A DNA stretch of 64,000 nt from Parvicella tangerina (GTDB lineage: Bacteria; Bacteroidota; Bacteroidia; Flavobacteriales_D; Parvicellaceae), in contig NZ_OU015584.1 in the NCBI RefSeq assembly GCF_907165195.1, positions 1,364,001-1,428,000 on the forward strand, in the 5' to 3' direction. The notes beneath the pieces are model-generated. The model made no database searches. It worked only from the letters and a program-made list of their open reading frames with translations, and was not told the origin of the DNA. Below are positions 33,714-42,431 of this stretch, piece after piece. Made by a program: the position numbers and the translations under genes. Within the stretch, counting starts at the first letter, position 1; each line of letters begins with the position of its first letter.

Positions 33714-35729
33714 ATGAAAAAACTATTAATCTTACTTGTTCTTATTTGGTCTGCCTATACTTCTTTTGCTACTCACGTTATAGGTGGAAATATAGATGTT
33801 TGTCAAACTGGTCCCAATACCTTTTCTGTAACCATGCGGGTGTATAGAGATTGTAACCCTGGAAATAGTTCCTTGAGTGCTCCAAGTGGAGTTGAGATTA
33901 GAGACAATGTTACGAATTCTATCGTTCAAACAATTAGTATGAGTGGTTACCAAGTCGGTACGGAAACAGTAATTACGCTGGGAGATAGCTGCTATACACC
34001 AACAGGGATTTGTGTAGAGGAATATATCTTTACTAGGTCAGTAACTTTACCTGATAATCCAAATGGTTATTACATTGCTTGGGATATTTGCTGTAGAAAC
34101 GGGTTGATATCAAATGCAGACGTTGGATCTTCATTTAACCCAACTGAGGGTTCTGTTTTCTATGTTCAAATTCCTGATCCTGCTTTGGCTGGTGGTAACT
34201 GTTCACCTAGTTTTGGAGGGTATCCTACAGATGGATATTTCTGTTTGTCTAATGGCATCAATGACCCTTTTATCATTGACCCACAAGTGACGGATGCGGA
34301 CGGAGATTCGTTAGTTTATTCATTAATCAACCCATACAATGATGGTACTACTCAAAAGCCTTTCAATTTATTAGGGTGGCAGGCTGGTCACAGTGCTGTG
34401 AACTTATTGGGGAATACCACACTACCTAACATGGTCATTGATAGTGAGACGGGTTTGATTACTTGTTACCCAGAGAATATAGGCGTCTATGTATTTGCTA
34501 TTATGGTTAAGGAATATAGAAACGGTGTTCAAATTGGCGAAACTGTGAGAGACGTACAATATTCTTCTTTGAATTGTACAGTGGATGCACCGCCTACAAT
34601 TAATATGCAAGACACAGTAGCGGTTTATGCAGGAGATAGCGTTTGTGTGGATGTTACAGTAACTGATGCCGATGGAACTGATACACTGTATGTGATTCCA
34701 AGCTCGAATGATTTTGATCTGATGACAACTTTTGTCTATCCTGATCAAATTGGAGGGGGTGATTGGCAATATGACAATTTCAACAACACTGGATCGCCAG
34801 CTGTAATGGAGCATTTTGATTGGGTAAACCTTCAAGAGTACGAAGGGGTAGGAGAGATTTATCTCAGGTATTGTTGGCAACCCAATTGCGAGAGTATAGA
34901 CGAAACGTATGCAATTAACCTTTTGGCATATTCATATGGATGCTCAGGAAGTGATACGTCTGAGCGGGTAGTTTACTTTGATGTACAATATGAGCCAGCA
35001 GATGTAACACTGAATATTCCAGACTCCATTTCAGTTACCTATGATGAGGAGATATGTTTCGAGGTGTTAACAGTAGATGAAACGCATTCAGATGATCCAC
35101 TTGGGTTAACTCCTGTTGGAGGTGGGTTTGATTATTTGGAAAACTATGTTGCACCGGCACAAAATAGTCAAGGCTACTATTACACGGATTTCTGGGGACA
35201 GGATACAGTTTATATTCCAGACTATAGCTACAATAATGGAGAGGTTCTAGGTAAAGACACTGTAGCAATCAGATATTGTTGGACACCTGGGTGTGGAGAT
35301 GTATACTTAAAGAACTATGAATTGAATTATGAAGCTGCCCTGTATACAGAGTGTTTTACTTTGACAGAAAACAAAGTAATGCAAGTTAATGTGGAACCTC
35401 CGTCTAGTGAGTTACAGCGAGTACCCAATGTATTTACTCCAAATAAGGATGGTGATAACGATTATTTTAAACTTGGAGGTACGCCAGATCCCTGTTATGA
35501 TAGCCTAACGGTTACTATTTATAACCGATGGGGGAAAAAAGTATACGAATCTGAGGATCCGTATTTTGAGTGGGATGGTACGATCAAGGGAAAAGGAAAC
35601 GCAGATTGTGCGGAAGGAACTTATTTTGTGATCATTCAAGGGTCTTACGGAAGTACGTATGATCTCACTACTGGAGAGGCAATTCCCACAGCAATAGAAG
35701 AAAAATATACCATACAATTATTACGTTGA
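33714..35729 (+). CDS. T9SS type B (gliding-motility C-terminal) secreted protein
   Basis: A 671-residue surface protein with a signal peptide (MKKLLILLVLIWSAYTSFA). Beta-rich domains follow, with MRVYRDCNPGNSSLSAP, YYIAWDICCRNGLIS and VTDADGDSLVYSLINPYNDG. The final approximately 85 residues (VPNVFTPNKDGDNDYFKLGG ... YNRWGKKVYESE ... EWDGTIKGKGNADCAEGTYFVIIQG) form the gliding-motility-associated C-terminal domain, i.e. the T9SS type B signal. About 16 cysteines in the body suggest disulfide-stabilised modules. It is likely exposed and perhaps adhesive. A terminator follows. Confidence 0.88.
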   Translation: MKKLLILLVLIWSAYTSFATHVIGGNIDVCQTGPNTFSVTMRVYRDCNPGNSSLSAPSGVEIRDNVTNSIVQTISMSGYQVGTETVITLGDSCYTPTGICVEEYIFTRSVTLPDNPNGYYIAWDICCRNGLISNADVGSSFNPTEGSVFYVQIPDPALAGGNCSPSFGGYPTDGYFCLSNGINDPFIIDPQVTDADGDSLVYSLINPYNDGTTQKPFNLLGWQAGHSAVNLLGNTTLPNMVIDSETGLITCYPENIGVYVFAIMVKEYRNGVQIGETVRDVQYSSLNCTVDAPPTINMQDTVAVYAGDSVCVDVTVTDADGTDTLYVIPSSNDFDLMTTFVYPDQIGGGDWQYDNFNNTGSPAVMEHFDWVNLQEYEGVGEIYLRYCWQPNCESIDETYAINLLAYSYGCSGSDTSERVVYFDVQYEPADVTLNIPDSISVTYDEEICFEVLTVDETHSDDPLGLTPVGGGFDYLENYVAPAQNSQGYYYTDFWGQDTVYIPDYSYNNGEVLGKDTVAIRYCWTPGCGDVYLKNYELNYEAALYTECFTLTENKVMQVNVEPPSSELQRVPNVFTPNKDGDNDYFKLGGTPDPCYDSLTVTIYNRWGKKVYESEDPYFEWDGTIKGKGNADCAEGTYFVIIQGSYGSTYDLTTGEAIPTAIEEKYTIQLLR

Positions 35730-35752
35730 TTCTTCTGTTGGCAAGAGAAATT

Positions 35753-35785
35753 AAAAGAGACGGTTCACACTGTCTCTTTTTTTTT
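35753..35785 (+). terminator. Rho-independent terminator
   Basis: Nine-base stem AAAAGAGAC (35753-35761) / GTCTCTTTT (35772-35780), ten-base loop, run of T. It starts 23 bases after the T9SS protein's stop. Confidence 0.85.
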
Positions 35786-35840
35786 GAAATAAGTTCAGCT
35801 TAACTGTAAACTTTGTCGCAATAATGCGTATATAGAAACC

Positions 35841-38129
35841 ATGACTCATCAACAAAAACAAAATAGATTAAGTACACAGCCTTGGAGGTTGGTTTGGTAC
35901 TTTTTTCCAGTTCAGTTGTTGATTTTACATTTTAAAAGGAACCATTTATTACTTTTCTTTTGGTTGCTTTTATACCTCTATGTAAATAATTCAATAGGAA
36001 GTAAATATGGTATTTCCTACTTATTTTTGGCTCCCGAGTATTTAGGACGAATCGATGGGTTGAGTTTTGGGATTTTGGGATTTTCCCTTGGCGGATTTAT
36101 AACAGCCTTTAATATCTACAGTTACATTCTTCATGCTAATGAATTCCCTTTTCTGGCAACGCTATCTAAACCCTTCTTGAAGTTTTGTTACAACAATCTC
36201 CTGATCCCACTGTTTTTTTTGATCTTAATCATAGTTGAGTCATTTCAATTCCAAGTTACACAAGAATTAATGAGCAATGGAGAAGCGCTTTTTAATGAAG
36301 GTTGCTTTTTGATTGGACTAGCGCTGTTCTTACTGATGTCCACACTGTTCTTTGGTTACTTTAATAAGAATATCTTCTCATTGTCTGGCAAAGACGAAAG
36401 CTATTATGAGTCATTGAAGAAAACACCTAAGGTAAAGGAAGCGACCTTTATGAAAGGAACTCCTTGGTATAAAAGGATGAGTAGGGTGCGAGGGTTCAAG
36501 GTAGTTACCTATATCTATTCCCCTATATCTATTAAACTTGCTCGCGAGACCAGTCACTATGACACGAAACTATTGAAAGAGGTATTTGCCCAAAATCACA
36601 TTAATGCTTCCATCTTTGAAATCTTTTTGATCATTACATTTTTTGCGCTGGGTATCTTTAGAGACGTAGAATGGGTTAATATCCCTGCCGGAGCGAGTAT
36701 TTTATTATTGTTCACACTTTTTCTTTTGGTGTTTAGTGCCTTTTATTCATGGTTTAAAGGATGGACACTAACCTTGTTATTAGGTGGTTTTCTGTTGCTT
36801 AACTTTTTTGCGAATTACACGGAAACATTCAAGTTTAGAAACTATGCTTACGGAATTGACTATACCCATCGGGCTAATTATTCCTGGAATGCCTTAAATA
36901 GACTTTGTACCGACAAGATGTATTATGATTCCTCTTATAGCCATGGTTTAGTCATGTTGGAGAATTGGAAGAAAAAGAATGAAGAAATTCTTGATCATAA
37001 ACCAAAATTGATTTTGCTAAATATTAGCGGAGGAGGTTCAAGAGCTAGTGTTTGGGCAATGGAAGTATTATCGCATTTAGATAGTATCACTAATGGCGAA
37101 TTCTACAATCAAACACATTTAATTACAGGAGCCTCTGGAGGTATGATCGGAGCTACCTACTTTCGAGAGTTATACTTGCAAAGACAACGAGATTCTTCTA
37201 TTTCGTTAACAAATGAAAAGTATACGCAACAATTAGGAGAAGATTTATTGAACCCCCTGGCTTTCGGTATTGCGTCTACTGACTTATTGTTTAGGTATCA
37301 AAAGGTAACGGATGGTAACTACACCTATACCAAAGATCGCGGGTACTCTTTTGAACAGAAATTGATTAAGAATCTGGATGGAACATTTAAAGAGAAACGC
37401 ATTTATGATTACTGGGAGGATGAGTTCTATTCAAGAGTGCCAATGATGATCTATTCTCCGTCTGTGGTTAATGACGGTAGAAGAATACTGATTTCTCCAC
37501 AGCCCATAAGTTATTTGACCTATCATTGCGATACCAATGGAGTAAACCAATATAACTCTATGGAGAATCTTGAGTTTACCAAGTTATTTGAACGAAATAA
37601 TCCCTTTAATCTAAAAGTGACCAGTGCAATGCGTATGAGTGCTACCTTCCCATATATTCTTCCTATGGTAACGCTTCCAACCGATCCTCCTATTGAAGTG
37701 ATGGATGCTGGAATAAGAGATAATTATGGACTGAAAACCTCTTTGGATTTCATGAGAGTGTATAAAGATTGGATAGAAAAGAATACGAGTGGAGTTGTTG
37801 TCGTTCAAATAAGGGATAAAGAAAAATATTTTGAGGTTCAAAATCCAAATAGTGGTATGGTGCTTCAACGAATCTTTGCTCCTTTCAATTCCTTCTACAG
37901 CAATACCACAAAAACACACGATTATAACAATGATCAATTATTAGAAGCGGTCCCAGACTGGTTTGAAGGTTCATTTGAGACAGTCACCTTTTTTATGAAG
38001 CAAGACAAGGGAAAACAAATTTCCATGAGCTGGCATTTGACCTCATTGGATAAAAAGGTGATAGGAGAGGCCCTGCAGGAGAAGGAGAATATCAATGCGG
38101 CAGAAAGGTTACTTAAGATCCTAAATTGA
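35841..38129 (+). CDS. Large membrane-anchored patatin-like phospholipase
   Basis: A 762-residue protein. The first 325 residues hold about six transmembrane helices, e.g. LLLFFWLLLYLYV, NNLLIPLFFLILIIVESFQF, FEIFLIITFFALGIF and ASILLLFTLFLLVFSAFY. The catalytic domain (from about 385) has the patatin oxyanion loop SGGGSRASVWA (396-406), the nucleophile Ser432 in GASGGMIGATY, and the aspartate Asp622 in MDAGIRDNYG. It therefore keeps a complete dyad while being far longer than cytosolic patatins. Its catalytic part may face the cytosol or the periplasm. The gene stands alone after a terminator. Confidence 0.85.
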   Translation: MTHQQKQNRLSTQPWRLVWYFFPVQLLILHFKRNHLLLFFWLLLYLYVNNSIGSKYGISYLFLAPEYLGRIDGLSFGILGFSLGGFITAFNIYSYILHANEFPFLATLSKPFLKFCYNNLLIPLFFLILIIVESFQFQVTQELMSNGEALFNEGCFLIGLALFLLMSTLFFGYFNKNIFSLSGKDESYYESLKKTPKVKEATFMKGTPWYKRMSRVRGFKVVTYIYSPISIKLARETSHYDTKLLKEVFAQNHINASIFEIFLIITFFALGIFRDVEWVNIPAGASILLLFTLFLLVFSAFYSWFKGWTLTLLLGGFLLLNFFANYTETFKFRNYAYGIDYTHRANYSWNALNRLCTDKMYYDSSYSHGLVMLENWKKKNEEILDHKPKLILLNISGGGSRASVWAMEVLSHLDSITNGEFYNQTHLITGASGGMIGATYFRELYLQRQRDSSISLTNEKYTQQLGEDLLNPLAFGIASTDLLFRYQKVTDGNYTYTKDRGYSFEQKLIKNLDGTFKEKRIYDYWEDEFYSRVPMMIYSPSVVNDGRRILISPQPISYLTYHCDTNGVNQYNSMENLEFTKLFERNNPFNLKVTSAMRMSATFPYILPMVTLPTDPPIEVMDAGIRDNYGLKTSLDFMRVYKDWIEKNTSGVVVVQIRDKEKYFEVQNPNSGMVLQRIFAPFNSFYSNTTKTHDYNNDQLLEAVPDWFEGSFETVTFFMKQDKGKQISMSWHLTSLDKKVIGEALQEKENINAAERLLKILN

Positions 38130-38159
38130 CAAAATTCTGCGCTCAAATCATTACCTTTG
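38126..38159 (+). promoter_or_regulatory. Promoter of the purK-purE operon
   Basis: TTG (38126-38128), 23-base spacer, TACCTTTG (38152-38159), 22 bases before purK. The TTG overlaps the stop of the preceding gene. Confidence 0.5.
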
Positions 38160-38181
38160 TGAGGCGAAAATCGATAGGTAA

Positions 38182-39339
38182 ATGAGTCAATTTAGTACTT
38201 CTAATTTCAAACTAGGTATTATTTGTGGTGGACAACTCGGAAGGATGCTCGGATTAGCAGCTGCTAACTGGGATATTACAACGTATGTGCTTGACGCAAC
38301 AGAGAATTGTCCCTCAAGTAAATCTTGTGATGTTCATGTCTTAGGGCACCACATGGATTATGATGCTGTATATAATTTCGGAAAAAAAGTAGATATGCTG
38401 ACATTTGAAATCGAGCATGTCAATATGGAAGCACTTAGGAAACTAAAGTCAGAGGGTTTGAAGATTTTCCCAGACCCGGAATTGTTAGCTATCATACAAG
38501 ATAAAGGAATTCAAAAACAGTTTTATGCTGAACATAAAATCCCTACATCTCCATTTGATCTTTATGATTCTAAGGAGGGAATTCTAGAAGCACTCAATTC
38601 AGGCCAAATTTCATTTCCTTTTGTGCAAAAGTCAAGAGCTGCTGGCTATGATGGGAAGGGGGTAGCGGTTATACAATCAGCAGAGGACCTTCATAAGTTA
38701 ATGGATACCCCATCCATGGTTGAGGATGCTGTAGCTATCGACAAAGAACTGTCGGTTATTGTAGCCAGAAATGAACGTGGAGAGACAAAGTGCTATCCAA
38801 TTGTGGATATGGTTTTTAATCACGAGGCAAACCTTGTCGATTACTTGCTTTGTCCAGCCGATGTTTCTCAGAATATTGAACTGCAATGTCAGGAGATTGC
38901 CCTGAAAATTGCCGAGCAATTAGATTTGGTGGGGTTACTGGCAGTAGAACTTTTTCTTGATAAGAAAGGGAATGTTCTTGTAAACGAATGTGCTCCAAGA
39001 ACCCATAACAGCGGTCATCATACCATTGAATCAAATTACACTTCTCAATTTGAACAGCAGTTAAGGGCAATAATGAATTATCCGTTGGGAGATACCACCA
39101 TCAAAACACCAGCGGTAATGGTCAATCTTATTGGTGAGGATCATTACAAAGGACCAGTTTATTATGAAGGCTTTGAGGAAGTACTTCGTATTTCAGGGGC
39201 TCATCCGCACATTTATGGTAAAAGAGAAACAAAACCTTTCAGAAAAATGGGGCACATCACAGTGCTTGGTAGTACCGTAGAGGAAGCTGTTAGTAAAGCA
39301 AAAATGATTAAGAAAACGATAAAAGTAATTTCAACATGA
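38182..39339 (+). CDS. purK: N5-carboxyaminoimidazole ribonucleotide synthase
   Basis: A 385-residue ATP-grasp enzyme converting AIR to N5-CAIR in purine biosynthesis. The N-terminal IICGGQLGRMLGLAAANWD, the ATP-grasp centre (FPFVQKSRAAGYDGKGVAVI) and NECAPRTHNSGHHTIESN are PurK signatures. The length is normal. Its ATG-TGA overlap with purE (39336-39339) couples the two consecutive pathway enzymes. Confidence 0.95.
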   Translation: MSQFSTSNFKLGIICGGQLGRMLGLAAANWDITTYVLDATENCPSSKSCDVHVLGHHMDYDAVYNFGKKVDMLTFEIEHVNMEALRKLKSEGLKIFPDPELLAIIQDKGIQKQFYAEHKIPTSPFDLYDSKEGILEALNSGQISFPFVQKSRAAGYDGKGVAVIQSAEDLHKLMDTPSMVEDAVAIDKELSVIVARNERGETKCYPIVDMVFNHEANLVDYLLCPADVSQNIELQCQEIALKIAEQLDLVGLLAVELFLDKKGNVLVNECAPRTHNSGHHTIESNYTSQFEQQLRAIMNYPLGDTTIKTPAVMVNLIGEDHYKGPVYYEGFEEVLRISGAHPHIYGKRETKPFRKMGHITVLGSTVEEAVSKAKMIKKTIKVIST

Positions 39340-39833
39340 ATCCACTCGTAAGCATAATAATGGGGTCAGACTCGGACCTTCCCGTAATGAATGAAGCATC
39401 AAAAATTTTGGATGAACTCCAAGTGAGTTATGAAAAAACAATTGTGAGTGCCCATCGAACTCCAGATAGAATGTTTGAATTTGCTAAATCTGCTCATGAA
39501 AGAGGGATTAGAGTTATTATTGCTGGTGCTGGAGGTGCCGCACATTTACCTGGGATGGTGGCCTCTTTATCGCCACTACCAGTTATTGGAGTACCAGTTA
39601 AATCTTCCAACAGTATTGATGGTTGGGATTCGATTTTGTCGATCTTGCAGATGCCAGGTGGAGTTCCCGTTGCAACGGTTGCTTTGAACGGAGCAAAGAA
39701 TGCTGGTATTCTTGCCGCTCAGATCATTGGAAGCGCTGATGAAAAAGTAAGACAAGCGATATTGGATTATAAAAGCGGACTTAAGGATGCGGTGATGCAT
39801 AAAGTTGAAAAATTAAATCAAACGGAGGGATAA
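39336..39833 (+). CDS. purE: N5-carboxyaminoimidazole ribonucleotide mutase
   Basis: A 165-residue class I PurE that turns N5-CAIR into CAIR. The substrate-binding GSDSDLPVMNEA (10-21), the active-site VSAHRTPDRMFEF and GAGGAAHLPGMVASLSPLPVIGVP are all intact. It overlaps purK by four bases and the exonuclease gene by one (TAATG). Confidence 0.96.
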   Translation: MNPLVSIIMGSDSDLPVMNEASKILDELQVSYEKTIVSAHRTPDRMFEFAKSAHERGIRVIIAGAGGAAHLPGMVASLSPLPVIGVPVKSSNSIDGWDSILSILQMPGGVPVATVALNGAKNAGILAAQIIGSADEKVRQAILDYKSGLKDAVMHKVEKLNQTEG

Positions 39834-40594
39834 TGAAGTTAGTATCATGGAATGTAAATGGCATTAGGGCAGTCGCAAAGAAAGGTCTGGTAGATATATT
39901 AAAGGAGCTAGATGCTGATGTAATCTGTTTTCAGGAAACCAAGGCGCAGGATGATCAGGTACTTGAGGCACTTGAAGGCGTAGAGGGATATCATATTTAT
40001 TCGAATTCAGCGGAAAAGAAAGGTTATAGCGGCACCAGCATCTTGTCCAAGGAAGAGCCGTTGTCGGTTAATTATGGACTAGGGATTGAAAAGCATGACA
40101 AAGAAGGTCGTTTGATTACTGCAGAGTATGAGGATTTTTACTTGTTAACCGCTTATGTTCCAAATAGCCAGAGGGGCTTGGCAAGGTTGGATGATAGACA
40201 GGATTGGGATAAAGAACTGCTAGCTTATATGCAAAAATTAGAAGCAAAGAAGCCCGTTATTCTATGCGGAGATATGAATGTTGCTCATCAACCCATAGAT
40301 TTGAAAAATCCAACAGCTAATTTTAACAAAACAGCTGGTTATACAGAATGGGAAATTGCTGGGATGGATAATTTTCTCCAAGGGGGGTATACCGATTCGT
40401 TCAGGCATTTTTATCCTAATGAAATAAAGTATTCCTGGTGGAGTTATCGGATGAATGCAAGAGCCAGAGATATAGGGTGGCGTCTTGACTATTTTTTAGT
40501 TAGCGACAATTATATGGATCACGTTGAGGATGCCTTTATTTTAAATGATGTTATGGGCTCCGATCATTGCCCAGTAGGCATAACGCTTAAATGA
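39833..40594 (+). CDS. xth: Exodeoxyribonuclease III (AP endonuclease)
   Basis: A 253-residue Mg-dependent enzyme of base-excision repair. Conserved blocks: LVSWNVNGIRA, VICFQETKAQ, ILCGDMNVAHQPIDLKN, KYSWWSYR and GSDHCPVGITL with the terminal catalytic Asp-His. The catalytic set (Asn, Glu, Asp/Asn, Asp-His) is complete. Coupled to purE upstream and to the acetyltransferase-like gene downstream. Confidence 0.95.
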   Translation: MKLVSWNVNGIRAVAKKGLVDILKELDADVICFQETKAQDDQVLEALEGVEGYHIYSNSAEKKGYSGTSILSKEEPLSVNYGLGIEKHDKEGRLITAEYEDFYLLTAYVPNSQRGLARLDDRQDWDKELLAYMQKLEAKKPVILCGDMNVAHQPIDLKNPTANFNKTAGYTEWEIAGMDNFLQGGYTDSFRHFYPNEIKYSWWSYRMNARARDIGWRLDYFLVSDNYMDHVEDAFILNDVMGSDHCPVGITLK

Positions 40595-41241
40595 TGTCTT
40601 TTTCACGACTTCTTGAACTATTAGCACAACACAACGAACTACAAGTAAGGCAATTGTCTTCTAGTGCATTCTGCGTTGAAAGTAATGGGAAGGAGTTAGT
40701 TGTATCCGTTGAAAATATTCAGCAAAAGCATTGGAGAATAGAAGAGCAATGGTTGAAAAGTCCAATCATCCTCTTTTCTAAAATCCTTAATAAGTTGGGG
40801 TTGTCTCATCGAATTCATGCACGAAAATGTGAAGTACACAGAATCGATAAACCAACTTTAGAGACTTTTCTTACTCAACATCATCTTTACGGTGTTGCAG
40901 GGGCTAAACACAAGTTTGGATTGTTTCACGATAATGAACTGGTCGCTTTGGTCAGTTTTGCTACTCCTAGAATGATCGAAGGAAAGCTTTCAGCGGAATT
41001 AGTTCGCTATTGTGTGAAATCAGGTTATTCGATTCCTGGAGGGTTGGATAAACTGCTGAAACACTATACCAAAATCTATCCGTGTGATGACATTTTTACG
41101 TACGTTGATCTCGCGTGGAGCAGTGGAATAGGTTTTAAGAAAATAGGCTTTCAAGAGGAAGGAACCAAAATAATCAACAAAACAAAAGTGCTCAGGCTCA
41201 GGCTAATTACCGATAGAAATTCATCTCATCCACATACTTGA
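40591..41241 (+). CDS. Phage-type GNAT/Mom-like protein, unknown function
   Basis: A 216-residue protein. Residues about 44-90 (HWRIEEQWLKSPIILFSKIL, then KLGLSHRIHARKCEVHRI) resemble the linker following the nuclease fold in phage homing-endonuclease-like proteins. Residues about 90-205 (QHHLYGVAGAKHKFGLF, ELVALVSFATPRM, AELVRYCVKSGYSIPGGLDKLLKHY, TYVDLAWSSGIGFKKIGF) match the GNAT-like domain with which they are fused. The N-terminal nuclease half itself is missing or degenerate. It is coupled to xth by a four-base overlap and overlaps the convergent nadD by 35 bases. The assignment is from memory of phage proteins, so the role is open. Confidence 0.55.
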   Translation: MMSFSRLLELLAQHNELQVRQLSSSAFCVESNGKELVVSVENIQQKHWRIEEQWLKSPIILFSKILNKLGLSHRIHARKCEVHRIDKPTLETFLTQHHLYGVAGAKHKFGLFHDNELVALVSFATPRMIEGKLSAELVRYCVKSGYSIPGGLDKLLKHYTKIYPCDDIFTYVDLAWSSGIGFKKIGFQEEGTKIINKTKVLRLRLITDRNSSHPHT

Positions 41242-41863
41242 ATACGGGGTCAGTAAGCATGTATCGAACATCTTGTCCATTCTTAATGGCATCTCGAATA
41301 AAGGTTGCCGAAATATTCATGATTGGCGCATCGCACTTGATAATCTGTTCGTGAGCGTCTAATGAAGCAACAACCTCTGAAGTTGAATCCTCGCTTGCCA
41401 CATGAACTCTGGGATAAACAACTATTTTGTGATGTTTCAAGATTTCCTCATAGTTCTTCCATTTGTGAAATGAACGAAGGTTGTCTTCTCCCATAATCAA
41501 CACAAATGCTTTTTCGGGATACTTTTCTCGAAGATGAGCTAATGTGTTAGTAGTATAGTTAGGTTGAGGAAGTCCAAACTCTACATCACTCGCCCGAAGA
41601 TGAATGTTATCTTCGATAGCCTCTTTAACCATGGCCAGGCGATGATGATCATCCAATAAGCTCGCCTTTTTCTTGTGTGGATTGTGTGGTGTAACAACAA
41701 ACCAGACTTCATCTAGAGAAGTTGCAGAGACAATGTAATTGGCTAAGATCAAGTGACCAACATGTATCGGGTTAAAAGTGCCAAAGAACAATCCGATTTT
41801 TTTTGCTCCTGTGGGATTTTCACCCCAGAGTAATTGGTCTAGATCTATTTTCGTATCACTCAT
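41207..41863 (-). CDS. nadD: Nicotinate-nucleotide adenylyltransferase
   Basis: A 218-residue NAD-biosynthesis enzyme converting NaMN to deamido-NAD. The nucleotidyltransferase motif is GLFFGTFNPIHVGHL, the substrate motif HNPHKKKASLLDDHHRLAM, and the second signature ISATFIRDAIKNG (SxTxxR). I start it at ATG 41863; a TTG two codons upstream is possible. It overlaps the gmk stop by eight bases. The first 20 residues extend beyond the conserved start of the fold. Confidence 0.94.
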   Translation of the reverse strand: MSDTKIDLDQLLWGENPTGAKKIGLFFGTFNPIHVGHLILANYIVSATSLDEVWFVVTPHNPHKKKASLLDDHHRLAMVKEAIEDNIHLRASDVEFGLPQPNYTTNTLAHLREKYPEKAFVLIMGEDNLRSFHKWKNYEEILKHHKIVVYPRVHVASEDSTSEVVASLDAHEQIIKCDAPIMNISATFIRDAIKNGQDVRYMLTDPVFKYVDEMNFYR

Positions 41864-42431
41864 TGTCAAGAAAGTTGCTAACTACTTCTTCAGCTTCTTT
41901 TAGGGCGACTTCGAGTTCATCATTTTTTAGGACATAGTCGAAATGTGTGGCGTAACCCATTTCTTTTTCCGCCTTTGCCATTCTGATATTAATACTTTCT
42001 TCTGTCTCCGTATCTCTTAAGTTGAGTCGGTCTCTAAGGTGCTGAATACTCGGTGGTTTAACGAAAATAGCCAAAGCATCTGCTCCAAAGTAGTCTTTCA
42101 AATTTTTTCCGCCTACTACATCAACATCAAAAATCACAGTCTTTCCAAGATCCCAAATGCGTTGTACTTCTGATTTTAACGTGCCGTAGAAACTATCCTC
42201 ATAGACTTCTTCCCATTCAACAAACTCATCATCGGCTACTTTCTTTTTGAATTCTTCAACGCTCAGAAAGTAATAATCGACACCATCAATCTCTGTGCGG
42301 TTTCTTCTGGGACGACTACAAGCGGAGATTGAAAATGATAAATCGTCCCTTACAGATAGTAAGTGTCTCACGATAGTTGTTTTACCAGCTCCAGACGGTG
42401 CAGAAAATATAATCGCTTTACCTTGATTCAT
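41856..42431 (-). CDS. gmk: Guanylate kinase
   Basis: A 191-residue enzyme phosphorylating GMP/dGMP. P-loop FSAPSGAGKTTIVRHLL near the N terminus; GMP-binding block with SRPRRNRTEIDGVDYYFLS and the tyrosine of EDSFYGTLKSEV. The length is normal. It shares one base with the yicC stop and eight with the nadD start, forming the operon yicC-gmk-nadD. Confidence 0.96.
   Translation of the reverse strand: MNQGKAIIFSAPSGAGKTTIVRHLLSVRDDLSFSISACSRPRRNRTEIDGVDYYFLSVEEFKKKVADDEFVEWEEVYEDSFYGTLKSEVQRIWDLGKTVIFDVDVVGGKNLKDYFGADALAIFVKPPSIQHLRDRLNLRDTETEESINIRMAKAEKEMGYATHFDYVLKNDELEVALKEAEEVVSNFLDNE

Noticed and set aside
34422-34880. 152-codon minus-strand frame inside the T9SS protein gene
   Set aside because: Antisense to a protein with a clear signal peptide and sorting domain; no recognisable product.
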